A DNA stretch of 55,510 nucleotides from Opitutales bacterium (GTDB lineage Bacteria > Verrucomicrobiota > Verrucomicrobiia > Opitutales > Oceanipulchritudinaceae): NCBI GenBank assembly GCA_020831585.1, contig JAFIGE010000011.1, forward strand, positions 1-55,510, read 5' to 3'. Made by a program: the position numbers and the translations under genes. Under the pieces are notes generated by a model. The model did not search any database. It was not told the DNA's origin and was given only the letters and a program-made list of their open reading frames with translations. Below are positions 9,268-18,004 of the stretch, piece by piece; within the stretch, counting starts at the first letter, position 1, and every line of letters begins with the position of its first letter.

Positions 9268-9716
9268 TGCAGGGAGTCGCGGGTGTCCTGAAGGCGGTCG
9301 CGGATTTCAGAGATGGCCTGCGACCGTTCGATGGGGTCGGACCATGTGGGGCGGAGGAGGAGGAGGGTCTCCTCATGTTCGATGGGGCGGCCCTGGGGAT
9401 TGTCGAGGGAGATGAAAAGGCGCACGCGGAAGAGGTCGGGCAATTCGGTGGCCTCGGCCTCGCCTCGCCAGGAGGCCCGGCCCCGGTCGAGCGTCTCGAT
9501 ATCGCCCCCGCGCTCAAATTCCTGCAAGTCCGGTTCCAGGATGGCTTGGCTGCGCACAAAGCGAATATCGGCCTGCCGGTCCGCTTCGGTCGACATGAGA
9601 CGAAGGGCCGAGAGCGTATTGGCAAAGCTGCTCGTGAGGACAGCAAAGGCCACGCCCGCGATGGCCAGCGCCACGAGGGCTTCAACGAGCGTAAAGGCTT
9701 GGCGGGGGAAGGTCAT
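9258..9716 (-). CDS. GspI-like minor pseudopilin
   Basis: The protein has 152 residues, close to GspI length. The leader RQA is followed by FTLVEALVALAIAGVAFAVL, the classic pseudopilin helix with Glu5, but the residue before the cleavage point is Ala instead of Gly. The remaining domain is short and charged. It overlaps the H-like gene by 4 nt and the J-like gene by 10 nt. GspI starts assembly of the pseudopilus tip by binding J and K. Assignment rests on size, helix and gene order. Confidence 0.73.
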   Translation of the reverse strand: MTFPRQAFTLVEALVALAIAGVAFAVLTSSFANTLSALRLMSTEADRQADIRFVRSQAILEPDLQEFERGGDIETLDRGRASWRGEAEATELPDLFRVRLFISLDNPQGRPIEHEETLLLLRPTWSDPIERSQAISEIRDRLQDTRDSLQWQ

Positions 9717-10234
9717 TCGGCGGAGCGGAGTTCGACGGCGGAGAACGGATCAAAGCGGTGGAGCGAGCGGTCCCGGCCCCAGACGATCTCCACTTCAAAG
9801 GGAGTCGAGGAGCGGTCCGGTTGAAAGCGCACCCGGGGAACGGGAGCCGTCTCCGTGCGGCGGGTCGGCCCGCCAAGACCGCGCTCGGGAAGTATTTGGT
9901 GAAACTGAAAATTTAGATCGGGCACATCCGCGCCGAAACCGGTCTCGACCCGCGCGTGCTCGGTCCCGGTGGTGTTGGTGATGATAAAGGCCCCCTCGGG
10001 AGCGGAAAAGTGCAGATAGGTCGTCTCCTTGTGCATGGTTGCCTGGTAGCGGGCTTCGCGCACGGCCTGGCGAAGGGTGCGCTCCGGCGGTTGCGCACCC
10101 ATGCCTTCGAAAATCGGCGTCACGTTTACCACCACCAGCCCGGCGAGAATGGTGATGATCCCAATCACCACGAGCATCTCCACAAGGGTGAAGGCGCGGC
10201 GGGCTTGTCGGGGAGTTGATCGACCGGGATACAT
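9713..10234 (-). CDS. GspH-like minor pseudopilin
   Basis: The start at 10234 gives 173 residues with leader RQARRA and helix FTLVEMLVVIGIITILAGLVV. The -1 residue is again Ala, a leader form common in PVC-group pseudopilins. A short beta-rich domain follows (TYLHFSAPEGAFIITNT). Size and first position in the operon fit GspH/FimT. The reading upstream to 10312 adds 26 residues without pilin character and was rejected. The major pseudopilin GspG, normally adjacent, is not here. The 270 bp between this start and infC must hold both promoters; the transcribed leader of this operon can form stacked stem-loops. Confidence 0.72.
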   Translation of the reverse strand: MYPGRSTPRQARRAFTLVEMLVVIGIITILAGLVVVNVTPIFEGMGAQPPERTLRQAVREARYQATMHKETTYLHFSAPEGAFIITNTTGTEHARVETGFGADVPDLNFQFHQILPERGLGGPTRRTETAPVPRVRFQPDRSSTPFEVEIVWGRDRSLHRFDPFSAVELRSAE

Positions 10235-10294
10235 GAAATGAGGACGAAAAGGCACTGAGCCTGACGAGATGGGCGGAACCTTGTCGATGGGAAA

Positions 10295-10337
10295 CCCCCT
10301 GAGCGGGGGCACCGTTGCAAAAATCGCCGTGCCTCCC
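10295..10337 (-). promoter_or_regulatory. Possible structured 5' leader of the secretion operon
   Basis: On the minus strand GGGAGGCAC (10337-10329) can pair with GTGCCCCC (10312-10305) apart from one mismatch. The alternative short hairpin CCCCC/GGGGG (10295-10309) competes for the same bases. Mutually exclusive pairings ahead of an operon can be regulatory, but the sequence does not match a riboswitch class I can recognise. Confidence 0.25.
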
Positions 10338-10504
10338 GAGGGCGGAAAGCAGACGATTATGTTTGCGATAGACGAGGGGACTGCACAAAACCTTCAAATT
10401 TAAATCACTCATGTCTGCATCCTCCAAGCTTTCCGGATTCGCCGAGAATTCGGGTCTTCTCTCATTCAACAGGATGGCAGGCCCTCTGAATCAATAATAA
10501 TTGC

Positions 10505-11149
10505 ATGTCGAATCAACCTGGCTTTGGCGGTCGCGGCCGCGGGCGATATCAACGCGGCGGACAACAGAATTATGTCCGCAAAAACGAACGTATTCGCGCA
10601 CGGGAAGTGCGCTTAATTGGCCCGGAGGGCAATCAACTCGGGGTTGTTTCGCGGGACGACGCCCTTACGCTGGCCAAGCGCATGGGGCTCGACCTGGTGG
10701 AAATTGCCGCTTCCGCCAATCCGCCCGTCTGCCGGATCCTGGATTTTGGCAAATACATGTACGAGGTGTCCAAGCGGCAAAAGGAGAACAAGGCGAAGGC
10801 TTCTTCCTCTTCCAAAATCAAGGAGGTGAAGTTTCGCGTGCGTATTGAGGAGCACGACTACATGACAAAGCTTCGGCGCGCTGAGGAGTTCCTCTACAAA
10901 GGCTACAAGCTCAAGGTTTCGCTGATGTTCCGCGGCCGGGAAATGGAACACCAGGATCTTGGCCTGGCGATGGTCAACCGGGCCGCCAAAGACCTCACCA
11001 ACGTGGGCGTGGCCGATGTGCCCCCGCGCCTGAGCGGGCGGCATATCAATCTGATCATGTCCCCCTTGCCGCAGCAGAAGCGCCTTCTGAAGTATAACGA
11101 TGCCGTCTCGGCCGAGGATTCGGAGGATGACAGCGAAGAAGAGGATTGA
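10505..11149 (+). CDS. infC: Translation initiation factor IF-3
   Basis: The 214-residue product carries both IF-3 domains: RKNERIRAREVRLIGPEGNQ and LVEIAASANPPVCRILDFGKY in the N-domain, and the C-domain from EVKFRVRIEEHDY to INLIMSPLP. IF-3 binds the 30S subunit and checks start-codon pairing. Two additions are seen: a Gly/Arg-rich N-terminal tail (residues 6-20) and an acidic C-terminal tail (DSEDDSEEED). No clear Shine-Dalgarno sequence precedes the ATG; a TGA stop in the same frame lies six codons upstream. In many bacteria rpmI and rplT follow infC, but here the next gene overlaps it and belongs to another family. Confidence 0.96.
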   Translation: MSNQPGFGGRGRGRYQRGGQQNYVRKNERIRAREVRLIGPEGNQLGVVSRDDALTLAKRMGLDLVEIAASANPPVCRILDFGKYMYEVSKRQKENKAKASSSSKIKEVKFRVRIEEHDYMTKLRRAEEFLYKGYKLKVSLMFRGREMEHQDLGLAMVNRAAKDLTNVGVADVPPRLSGRHINLIMSPLPQQKRLLKYNDAVSAEDSEDDSEEED

Positions 11150-12914
11150 TGCTGCGGCTGCGGGTGTCCGTCGGGCCCGCAGGGAGTTTTTTTTCTTTTT
11201 GCTTTGGTTGGGCATTTGCGCGGCTTTGCCGGTCTCTGCGGTTGAGCCTGATTTTGGCTTTGAATGGGCCGAACCCCATCGCTTGGCCAATACGGTGGTC
11301 ATCGTGGCCAACTCGGCGGATGAAGATTCCGTTCGCCTGGCTCATTATTATGCTTCACGGCGGGGAATTCCACGGGACCGGATTATTGCCTTGCCCCTTC
11401 CGGAACGCGAGACAATCAGCCGTGCCCAGTTTAACCGGGCGATTTTCAATCCTCTGCTCCGTGAGTTGGTCGACCGGGGGTTTATCGAAGCCATCCTCTC
11501 CTGGCCGGAAGAGCCGACTCTGCCGGTCGAGGCGACCGTGATTGCCAACCGCGTCCGCTATCTGGTGCTTTGCCGGGGGGTCCCGCTGCGTGTCTCGGAA
11601 GACCGCACTCTGGACGAGACCGCTCTCATCGATCGGCTCCTCCAGCGCGCCCGCGAGGGCCGCTCGACCCCTGTGCGCGAGGAATTTCTGCGCGCACCGC
11701 TCGACCGCAACAACGCCTCGGTCGACTCCGAGCTGGCAACCCTCGCGCTCGGACCTGTTCCCCGCACGGGCATAATCGAAAATCGCCTCTTTCGCGATCG
11801 CAATGTGTCCGCCTCTACCGATGTTGTGAGGGTCCTCCGGCTGGATGGGCCGACTTTCGAAGATGCCCGGGGCCTTGTCGATTCCGCCCTGGAGGGCGAG
11901 CAAAGTGGGTTGCGGGGCCGCGTCTATATAGACCAGGACGGGCGGGGAGGCGGATTTCAATTGGGAAATGACTGGCTGGCCCGCGCGCATGAGCTGTGGG
12001 TCCAGGCGGGATTCTCCGCGCACATGGATACCGCCCGGCCCCTCATCGGTTATGCCGAGCGATTCGACGCGCCCGCCGTCTACATGGGCTGGTATGCCGG
12101 TGATGTGGAGGGTCCGTTTGTTCTGCCCGGCTTCCGTTTTCCTCCCGGAGCCATCGCCATACACATTCATAGTTTCTCCGCCCGTTCGCTTCGGGATGCC
12201 GAGCGCGGCTGGACAGCCCCCTTTGTCGCGCGGGGTGTGGCCGCCACCGTGGGCAACGTCCACGAGCCTTTTCTCGGCTACACCCATTATCTCGATCTGC
12301 TGAGTTTCGGCCTCCTCACGGAGATGAACTGGGGAGACGCCGCCTACTTTTCCCTGCCGGCCCTGAGTTGGCAGAATATCACCCTGGGCGATCCTCTCTA
12401 TGAGCCCTTTCGTCAACCCCTTGATGCACAATTGGATGTGCCGCTGGAGAGAGATCCCCTCGCTCTCTATGCCCGCATACGCTCATTGAACGCGACCCGC
12501 CGCGATGGCAGCCGGGTCGACGCCGAAACCGCCGCAGACCTCACGAAACAATGGCTGGGCGAGTTCCCGCACCCGGCTCTGGTTTTCGATTACTTGGAAC
12601 GCTCGGGGCCGGCCTTGAGCCGCTCCGCGCGCCAGGAGTTTCTGCGGCAGTGGACGCCCGTTCCCCTGGACCGTCCGGATGAATGGGGTTTGTATCTCGA
12701 ACTTGCGCGACGCAGCGGGCAGGAGGGCGCACCGGATGCCGGGGTGCGGCTCTTTCGGCTCGTCTTTGCGGATGACCGGCTGCCCGAGAGCATGCTCACC
12801 GACCAACTCGGTCCCGCCGCCGGAATCGCCTTCCAAGCGGGGGAGAGGGAACTGAGTCAGCAGTGGCGCGAGCGCCTCAACTCACTCCGGGATGCTGCCG
12901 GATCCCCGCCTTGA
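11127..12914 (+). CDS. TIGR03790 family protein, exported
   Basis: The start at 11127 gives 595 residues with a basic N-terminus and a hydrophobic signal segment ending near AALPVSA (about residues 22-42). The mature part begins with the typical ANTVVIVANSADEDSVRLAHYYASRRGIP, then DRIIALPLP, VRYLVLCRGVPLRVSE and YMGWYAGD, as I know it from the TIGR03790 family. Those proteins occur in several environmental phyla; their function is not established. The gene begins inside the last codons of infC (23 nt overlap), so it is probably co-transcribed and translationally coupled with it. The C-terminal 130 residues are helical with repeat-like character (ALVFDYLERSGPALSRSARQ). Confidence 0.8.
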   Translation: MTAKKRIDAAAAGVRRARREFFFFLLWLGICAALPVSAVEPDFGFEWAEPHRLANTVVIVANSADEDSVRLAHYYASRRGIPRDRIIALPLPERETISRAQFNRAIFNPLLRELVDRGFIEAILSWPEEPTLPVEATVIANRVRYLVLCRGVPLRVSEDRTLDETALIDRLLQRAREGRSTPVREEFLRAPLDRNNASVDSELATLALGPVPRTGIIENRLFRDRNVSASTDVVRVLRLDGPTFEDARGLVDSALEGEQSGLRGRVYIDQDGRGGGFQLGNDWLARAHELWVQAGFSAHMDTARPLIGYAERFDAPAVYMGWYAGDVEGPFVLPGFRFPPGAIAIHIHSFSARSLRDAERGWTAPFVARGVAATVGNVHEPFLGYTHYLDLLSFGLLTEMNWGDAAYFSLPALSWQNITLGDPLYEPFRQPLDAQLDVPLERDPLALYARIRSLNATRRDGSRVDAETAADLTKQWLGEFPHPALVFDYLERSGPALSRSARQEFLRQWTPVPLDRPDEWGLYLELARRSGQEGAPDAGVRLFRLVFADDRLPESMLTDQLGPAAGIAFQAGERELSQQWRERLNSLRDAAGSPP

Positions 12915-12956
12915 GCCGATGATTGGGCGACCGGGCGGAGACAGGGAGCCGCCGCG

Positions 12957-13562
12957 TCAGACCACCTGTTCCACGATCGCGTCCGCAAGGCCGTATTCAA
13001 TGGCCTCGCGCGCGTTCAAATAGAAGTCGCGGTCGGTATCCTGGCGGATTCGCTCAATCGGTTGGCCCGAAGCGTCCGCAAGGATTGTATTCATCTCCTC
13101 GCGGAGTTTTTCCATTTCCTGAGCCTGAATATGAATGTCCACCGCCGCACCGCGCATCGTTCCCATGATGAGGGGCTGGTGAATAAGAACCCGCGAGTGG
13201 GGATAGAGGAGACGCTTCCCCTTCGTGCCCCCGCACAGGAAAATCGAGCCCATGCTCGCGGCCAGGCCCACCACGACCACGCGGATTTCGCTGGTGATCA
13301 GCCTCATCGTATCGAAGACAGCCATCCCCGCAGTGATGGAGCCCCCCGGGCTATTGAGATAAAGGGTAATTTCTTTCCCCGGATCAACCGCCTCAAGGTA
13401 AAGGAGCTGCTCCGTGGCCGCCCGCGCCGACTTGTCCGAGACTTCGCCCCAGAAAAAGATCTTGCGCTCCTCAAGGAACTTTCGCCGCATCAGCTCGGTC
13501 AGGGGGGGCTGCTTGCCGCCCCCGGCGTTTTCTTCACTGTCCATACTTGGGTCAAATGACAT
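12957..13562 (-). CDS. clpP: ATP-dependent Clp protease proteolytic subunit
   Basis: With the start at 13562 the protein has 201 residues. The serine protease triad is present: S103 in GLAASMGSIFL, H128 in RVLIHQP, and D179 in DTDRDF. The handle region has a 2-residue insertion (LIMGTMRGAAVD) relative to the usual spacing. LYLNSPGGSITAGMAVFDTM is the conserved substrate-binding strand, given here in part. ClpP forms the two-ring chamber fed by ClpX or ClpA/C, neither of which is encoded nearby. Another in-frame ATG at 13613 would add 17 residues of non-conserved sequence. It converges with the TIGR03790 gene across 42 nt. Confidence 0.94.
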   Translation of the reverse strand: MSFDPSMDSEENAGGGKQPPLTELMRRKFLEERKIFFWGEVSDKSARAATEQLLYLEAVDPGKEITLYLNSPGGSITAGMAVFDTMRLITSEIRVVVVGLAASMGSIFLCGGTKGKRLLYPHSRVLIHQPLIMGTMRGAAVDIHIQAQEMEKLREEMNTILADASGQPIERIRQDTDRDFYLNAREAIEYGLADAIVEQVV

Positions 13563-13729
13563 GCGGAGGAAGTTGAGGCATTCGCTTGACCTGTTCAAGT
13601 CTGCGGCGAACAAACTTTCAGTTCAAAAAAAACATTGCCAACTCCAGCTTCCTTCCCAATCTTCACCCAACCTAGATTTTTTCTCTACCTGAGTTCCCAG
13701 ACTTGCAACCTTACCTTGGACAAACTTCC

Positions 13730-14920
13730 ATGACGACACGACCCAATAAAACTGTCTTCGCCCTCCTCGCAGCTTTTTCCTCTTCTATAGGTCTGAGCGC
13801 GGCCCCGATGGTGGCCATCGGCGATAACGCTGCTCTCTTCGTTACCGGCGTCGCAGGCATCACTTACCAAGACAACGTCTTCCGCACGCAAACGAACCGG
13901 ACCGACGACTTTTTCTTTCGCCTCCAGCCTGGCGTTGAGCTTCAGTTCGGCTCTCAGGGCGCGGCCTCCGCTGCCCTCTTCGCCTCAGGTGAAATTCTTC
14001 GCTACGCGGATCAGAGCGGCTTGAACAACGAGCTTTTGCACCTGCTTCTCACCGCCAGCCTCGACGAGCAAGTTTACCAAATCAGCTTTCTCGCCAGCTA
14101 CGATGAGCGCAGCATCAATAGCCTCGACCGCGCGAGCGAGATCACCGACGCGAGCGGCATCGCCCGCGATCTCAACGACACGGCGGTCCAGATCAATGGC
14201 CGTTATGCCTTCTCCAACCTCACCTCCGTCTCCGCCGGTCTGGTCTTCAATCGTCGCGATTACAATGACCAAGGTCTGGCTGGTTCGGAATCCTTCTCGG
14301 TGCCGGTTTCTCTCTTCTATGAGGTTTCGCCGGTTCTCGACGCCCGCCTCGGCTACCAGTGGCGCAAGGTCGATATCATCGGCTCCAACGATACCTTTGT
14401 CGATAGCTACCGCGACAACCACTTCACGATTGGTTTGGTGGGCGAACTTGGCTCTCCGGTCTTCACTGGGGATCTGAGCGTCGGCTGGATGGAGCGCAAA
14501 TTCCGCGGCGACATCGCCATGTTCCCTTTTGCGAATCGCAAAATCAACTCCATCACTTACGATGTGGGCGTGACTTACAACGCGACCAACTCCTCCTACA
14601 CCCTCCGGTTGGAGCGCGATTACATGACCAGTATTTTCGGCGGCCAGAATTTCTCCCGCTCGCAGGTATCCGTCCTTGGCCGTTTCTCCCTCGTGCCCAT
14701 GTGGTCGGCCACGGCGATGTTGGGTTACAGCTTCTCCGATTATTCCAATTCGGATCGCGAACAGGATGATTACTTTGGCCGCGTAGGGGTCCACTACACC
14801 CCCAACGAGTATGTGCGGGTTTCCGCCACCATCTCTCACAACCGGGTGGACGGCACCGGCCTTCAAGCCTCTGATTATCGCGCCAATACATTTTCTGTCT
14901 CCGCCTCGCTTCGTTACTGA
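13730..14920 (+). CDS. Outer-membrane beta-barrel protein of the polysaccharide locus
   Basis: This 396-residue protein starts with a signal peptide (KTVFALLAAFSSSIGLSAAP) and continues as alternating amphipathic strands ending in SVSASLRY, a C-terminal aromatic residue typical of outer-membrane barrels. Motifs such as GITYQDNVFRT and FFFRLQPGVELQFG resemble the beta-barrel proteins (BBP2/OMP_b-brl type) that accompany Wza/Wzc-like genes in exopolysaccharide loci. It may act as an alternative outer-membrane exit channel for a polysaccharide. It is the first gene of the row and precedes the export gene by 144 nt. The pattern is clear; the specific role is inferred from neighbours. Confidence 0.78.
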   Translation: MTTRPNKTVFALLAAFSSSIGLSAAPMVAIGDNAALFVTGVAGITYQDNVFRTQTNRTDDFFFRLQPGVELQFGSQGAASAALFASGEILRYADQSGLNNELLHLLLTASLDEQVYQISFLASYDERSINSLDRASEITDASGIARDLNDTAVQINGRYAFSNLTSVSAGLVFNRRDYNDQGLAGSESFSVPVSLFYEVSPVLDARLGYQWRKVDIIGSNDTFVDSYRDNHFTIGLVGELGSPVFTGDLSVGWMERKFRGDIAMFPFANRKINSITYDVGVTYNATNSSYTLRLERDYMTSIFGGQNFSRSQVSVLGRFSLVPMWSATAMLGYSFSDYSNSDREQDDYFGRVGVHYTPNEYVRVSATISHNRVDGTGLQASDYRANTFSVSASLRY

Positions 14921-15064
14921 GGCGGTGCTGGGGCATTCAAGTTTTTATTCGGGAGGGGTCACACATTCATGTGTTGATCTCTCTTTTTTTTGAGCATCTC
15001 TTTTGATCAGTTAGTCTCTCCTCCAAGCGGTCTCGTTCTTGCAAAATTTTTCCCTCCCCACTTT

Positions 15065-15673
15065 ATGATGATTCGATCCACTTGCCTTGCCCTCGCCGCC
15101 CTTTTTGCGGCGCTCAGCTCCCTCACGGCCCAAACCCGCACCGGAAACCAGGAGATGTCTTTTGCCTCCGGGTCTTATGTTATTATGCCGTTGGATGTCA
15201 TCCGCATCCAGCTCTTCGTCGCTGATGAGCTTCAGTTCTCCACCGAGACCCGCGTTTCTTCTTCGGGCACCGTTTCCCTTCCTTATCTGGACTCTTTTGC
15301 CCTTGCCGGCTTCACCGTCGAGGAAGCCCGCCGGATGCTTTTCGAGCCCTACAATCGCGATTATTACGTCGAGCCGCACATCGATTTGGTCGTTCTCACC
15401 TCCTCCGGCCGTTCGGTGACAATCATGGGCCAGGTTAATGCCCAGGGGCAGGTGTTTCTTCCCACGGAGCGGCCGCTTTCGCTCCTTCAAGCCATCGGAG
15501 CGGCCGGTGGTTTTCGCAGTAATGATTTGGCCGATAAGCGCCGTGTTCGGGTCACCCGTATTCGGGCCGACGGCACCGAGGAAAACATCGTCGTCAATGC
15601 CGATGAGCTGACCGCCGTCGATTTCCCCCTGCAGGATGGCGACCTCGTCTTCGTACCCCGCCGTATGTGGTGA
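15065..15673 (+). CDS. Wza-like polysaccharide export protein (short form)
   Basis: The start at 15065 gives 202 residues with a signal peptide (STCLALAALFAALSSLTAQ). No lipobox cysteine is evident. The polysaccharide biosynthesis/export domain follows (VIMPLDVIRIQLFVADEL, VSLPYLDSFALAGFTVEEA), then one SLBB-like domain (VTIMGQVNAQGQVFL, LLQAIGAAGGFRSNDL). It is about half the length of Wza and lacks the C-terminal barrel helix. It therefore probably supplies a periplasmic collar and depends on the upstream beta-barrel protein for outer-membrane passage. The tyrosine kinase gene follows after 51 nt. Confidence 0.85.
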   Translation: MMIRSTCLALAALFAALSSLTAQTRTGNQEMSFASGSYVIMPLDVIRIQLFVADELQFSTETRVSSSGTVSLPYLDSFALAGFTVEEARRMLFEPYNRDYYVEPHIDLVVLTSSGRSVTIMGQVNAQGQVFLPTERPLSLLQAIGAAGGFRSNDLADKRRVRVTRIRADGTEENIVVNADELTAVDFPLQDGDLVFVPRRMW

Positions 15674-15724
15674 GTTATCCCTCCTTCGATCTTAATCCAA
15701 ACAATACTTTGACCCTTTAAATTT

Positions 15725-17980
15725 ATGAGTAAACCACCCTCCTCGAACGAATACGGCAGTTATTACGGCGGCTATTACTATGGAGAAGGCTACAGCGGTT
15801 ACTCCGAAAACGCTGTCGGTACCCCGAGTCGGGGAATCAAGGACTACCTCATCATGCTGCGGGAGCGGATTTGGTGGTTGGTGGTGACTGTCTTTGTGGT
15901 GTTTCTTGGGGTGGCGCTTTATACTTTCAACGCACCGGAACAGTACATGGCGGGAGCGCGCCTTGAGCTTTTGCGGGAGAAGGACCGGACGGTTCAGTTT
16001 GAGGACGTGGTCAATCAGCGAATTCTCAATGCGGAGGATTTCAATACGCAGATTCAGGTGATGGAGAGTGTGAACATTGTCACACAGGTCCGTCAGCGCC
16101 TGCAAGGATCGGAGCTTCGCCGCTTCATGGCCCCCTTCGAGGAGGGGCTGGATGTCTCTTTGCGGGGGCAGTTGTCTCCGGAGCAGATTCTGTTGCGCAA
16201 CCGCCGGATTGCTCCCCAGCGGATGTCTTTGATGGTGAACGTCTTGTTCTCTCATCCGGATCCCGAGGTGGCGGCCATTGTGGCTAATTATTTCGCCGAG
16301 GCTTTTATTGATTATACGCGCTTCGAGCAGATCGAAGGTTCTCGCCGGGCGGTTGAGCAGTTGCGCCAGCAAGCCGACCAGGAACTCATCAAAATCAAGG
16401 AAATGCAGGCGCGTTTGGCGGATTTCAAAGACCGTTACTCCACCACATCTTTCGATGAGAATCGCGATATTCTTTCTCAGCAACTCATCGCCCTCAACGT
16501 TCGATTGGAGGAGGATAAACGGGTCTACGATACCATGCGAACCCGCTGGGAACAGCTCCAGCGCAACCAGGAGCGCGGAGATCCCCTTTGGGAGCTGGGC
16601 TTTATTGCCAGTATGCCCCAGATTCCCGATCTCCTCACACGCCTCGGCAATATCAAGTTGGAGGTCTCTTCACTTTCCAAAAAATTTCGTCACCGGCACC
16701 CCCGGATGATCTCTGCCGTAGGGGTGCAGGAGCAGATTGAGAATCAGTTGAATGCTGCGGTCAACTCCGCCGTCGCCTCTATTCGAAATGAATATGAACG
16801 CGCTCAGGCAAATTTTGAGAATTCCCGCGAACGCTTGGCCGCCCAAGAGCAGCGCCTCATCGAAATGGCCCGCTTGAGGCCGGACTTTGATGCGCTCCAG
16901 CGCGATCTGGCGATCAGCATGACGCTTTATGACCACTACTATTCCCGTTTGCAGCAGGCCACGGTGAAAACGGCTCTCGAAGGGCAGACGGCGCGCATCA
17001 TCGATCGCGCGGCTCCCCCCGCGCGGCCCTACAAGCCCAATGTCAGCATGAATTTGGCAATCGGTCTGTTCGGTGGCGTCGCTTTGGGTTTGGGCCTGGT
17101 CTTTGCCCTCGCCATCCTTGACGACAAAATCAAAACGGCCTTCGACATCGAGTCGACCATCGGGCTGCCTCTCATCGGGATCATCCCGCGTATCAGTCGA
17201 GTGGACACGCTTGAGAAGGCGCGCATCGTCGCGGAAGATGCGGACCGACATACCATCGAGTCCTTCCGCGCGATTCTTTCGACCCTCAAACTAAACGAGG
17301 AAAGTCGGAATGCGAAGGTACTCCTCACCACCAGCACCATTCCAAGTGAAGGAAAGTCCTTCGTCTCCACGAATTTGGGTATCACCTTCGCCAATCACGG
17401 TGAACGAACCATTATTGTCGATGGCGACTTGCGGATGCCGAATATCGGCAAATCCCTCAACCTCCAGGTCGAAAAGGGATCCCTCAGCTACCTGGAGGGA
17501 GACGCTTCCCTCGATGATGTGATCATCAAGGATTACCTGCCGGGCCTCGACATTCTCCCGACCGGGGGGCGGAGCAAAAGCCCCACGCAGGTTTTGAGCA
17601 GTGAGGTCTTCGCCAACATGGTCCACGAGTTGCGCATGCGCTACAACAAGGTGATCATTGACTCGCCGCCGCTCGCTCCCGTGAGTGACGCGCTCAACAT
17701 CCTTCCCCTGGTGGACGGCGTGGTCTATGTTATTCGCTTCAACATGGTGAAGCGGAAGACGGCCAATTTGAATATCCGCCGCCTGCGTGAGTCCAACGTG
17801 CCCATCTTTGGTGCCGTGCTCAACAACATCAACTCCAAGGTCGCCGGGTATTATTATGCCCATTATTACGACAAGAGTTACTCGCAATATTACTTTGCCG
17901 GTGCCGATGGTGCGGATGATGCCGACCGTTCTTCCCGGAAGGCCGCCGCTCCGGAGCCGGCTGGCACGGTTAAGTCGTAA
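15725..17980 (+). CDS. Wzc-like polysaccharide co-polymerase with tyrosine autokinase domain
   Basis: The 751-residue protein has a Wzz domain between two membrane helices (about 48-70 and 440-465), a long coiled-coil periplasmic part (about 215-420), and a cytoplasmic BY-kinase domain. Walker A is PSEGKS (K544; the usual form is PGEGKS), Walker A' is VDGDLRMP and the Walker B-like strand is VIIDSPPLAPVSDA. The C-terminus carries the expected tyrosine cluster (YYYAHYY, then YSQYY; eight tyrosines). The N-terminal 30 residues are also Tyr/Gly-rich (eight tyrosines), which is unusual. Such kinases control chain length and assembly of exported polysaccharide by cycling phosphorylation. A strong terminator follows. 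Confidence 0.9.
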   Translation: MSKPPSSNEYGSYYGGYYYGEGYSGYSENAVGTPSRGIKDYLIMLRERIWWLVVTVFVVFLGVALYTFNAPEQYMAGARLELLREKDRTVQFEDVVNQRILNAEDFNTQIQVMESVNIVTQVRQRLQGSELRRFMAPFEEGLDVSLRGQLSPEQILLRNRRIAPQRMSLMVNVLFSHPDPEVAAIVANYFAEAFIDYTRFEQIEGSRRAVEQLRQQADQELIKIKEMQARLADFKDRYSTTSFDENRDILSQQLIALNVRLEEDKRVYDTMRTRWEQLQRNQERGDPLWELGFIASMPQIPDLLTRLGNIKLEVSSLSKKFRHRHPRMISAVGVQEQIENQLNAAVNSAVASIRNEYERAQANFENSRERLAAQEQRLIEMARLRPDFDALQRDLAISMTLYDHYYSRLQQATVKTALEGQTARIIDRAAPPARPYKPNVSMNLAIGLFGGVALGLGLVFALAILDDKIKTAFDIESTIGLPLIGIIPRISRVDTLEKARIVAEDADRHTIESFRAILSTLKLNEESRNAKVLLTTSTIPSEGKSFVSTNLGITFANHGERTIIVDGDLRMPNIGKSLNLQVEKGSLSYLEGDASLDDVIIKDYLPGLDILPTGGRSKSPTQVLSSEVFANMVHELRMRYNKVIIDSPPLAPVSDALNILPLVDGVVYVIRFNMVKRKTANLNIRRLRESNVPIFGAVLNNINSKVAGYYYAHYYDKSYSQYYFAGADGADDADRSSRKAAAPEPAGTVKS

Positions 17981-18004
17981 CGCCTATTGCATTTTCTTCC
18001 TACG

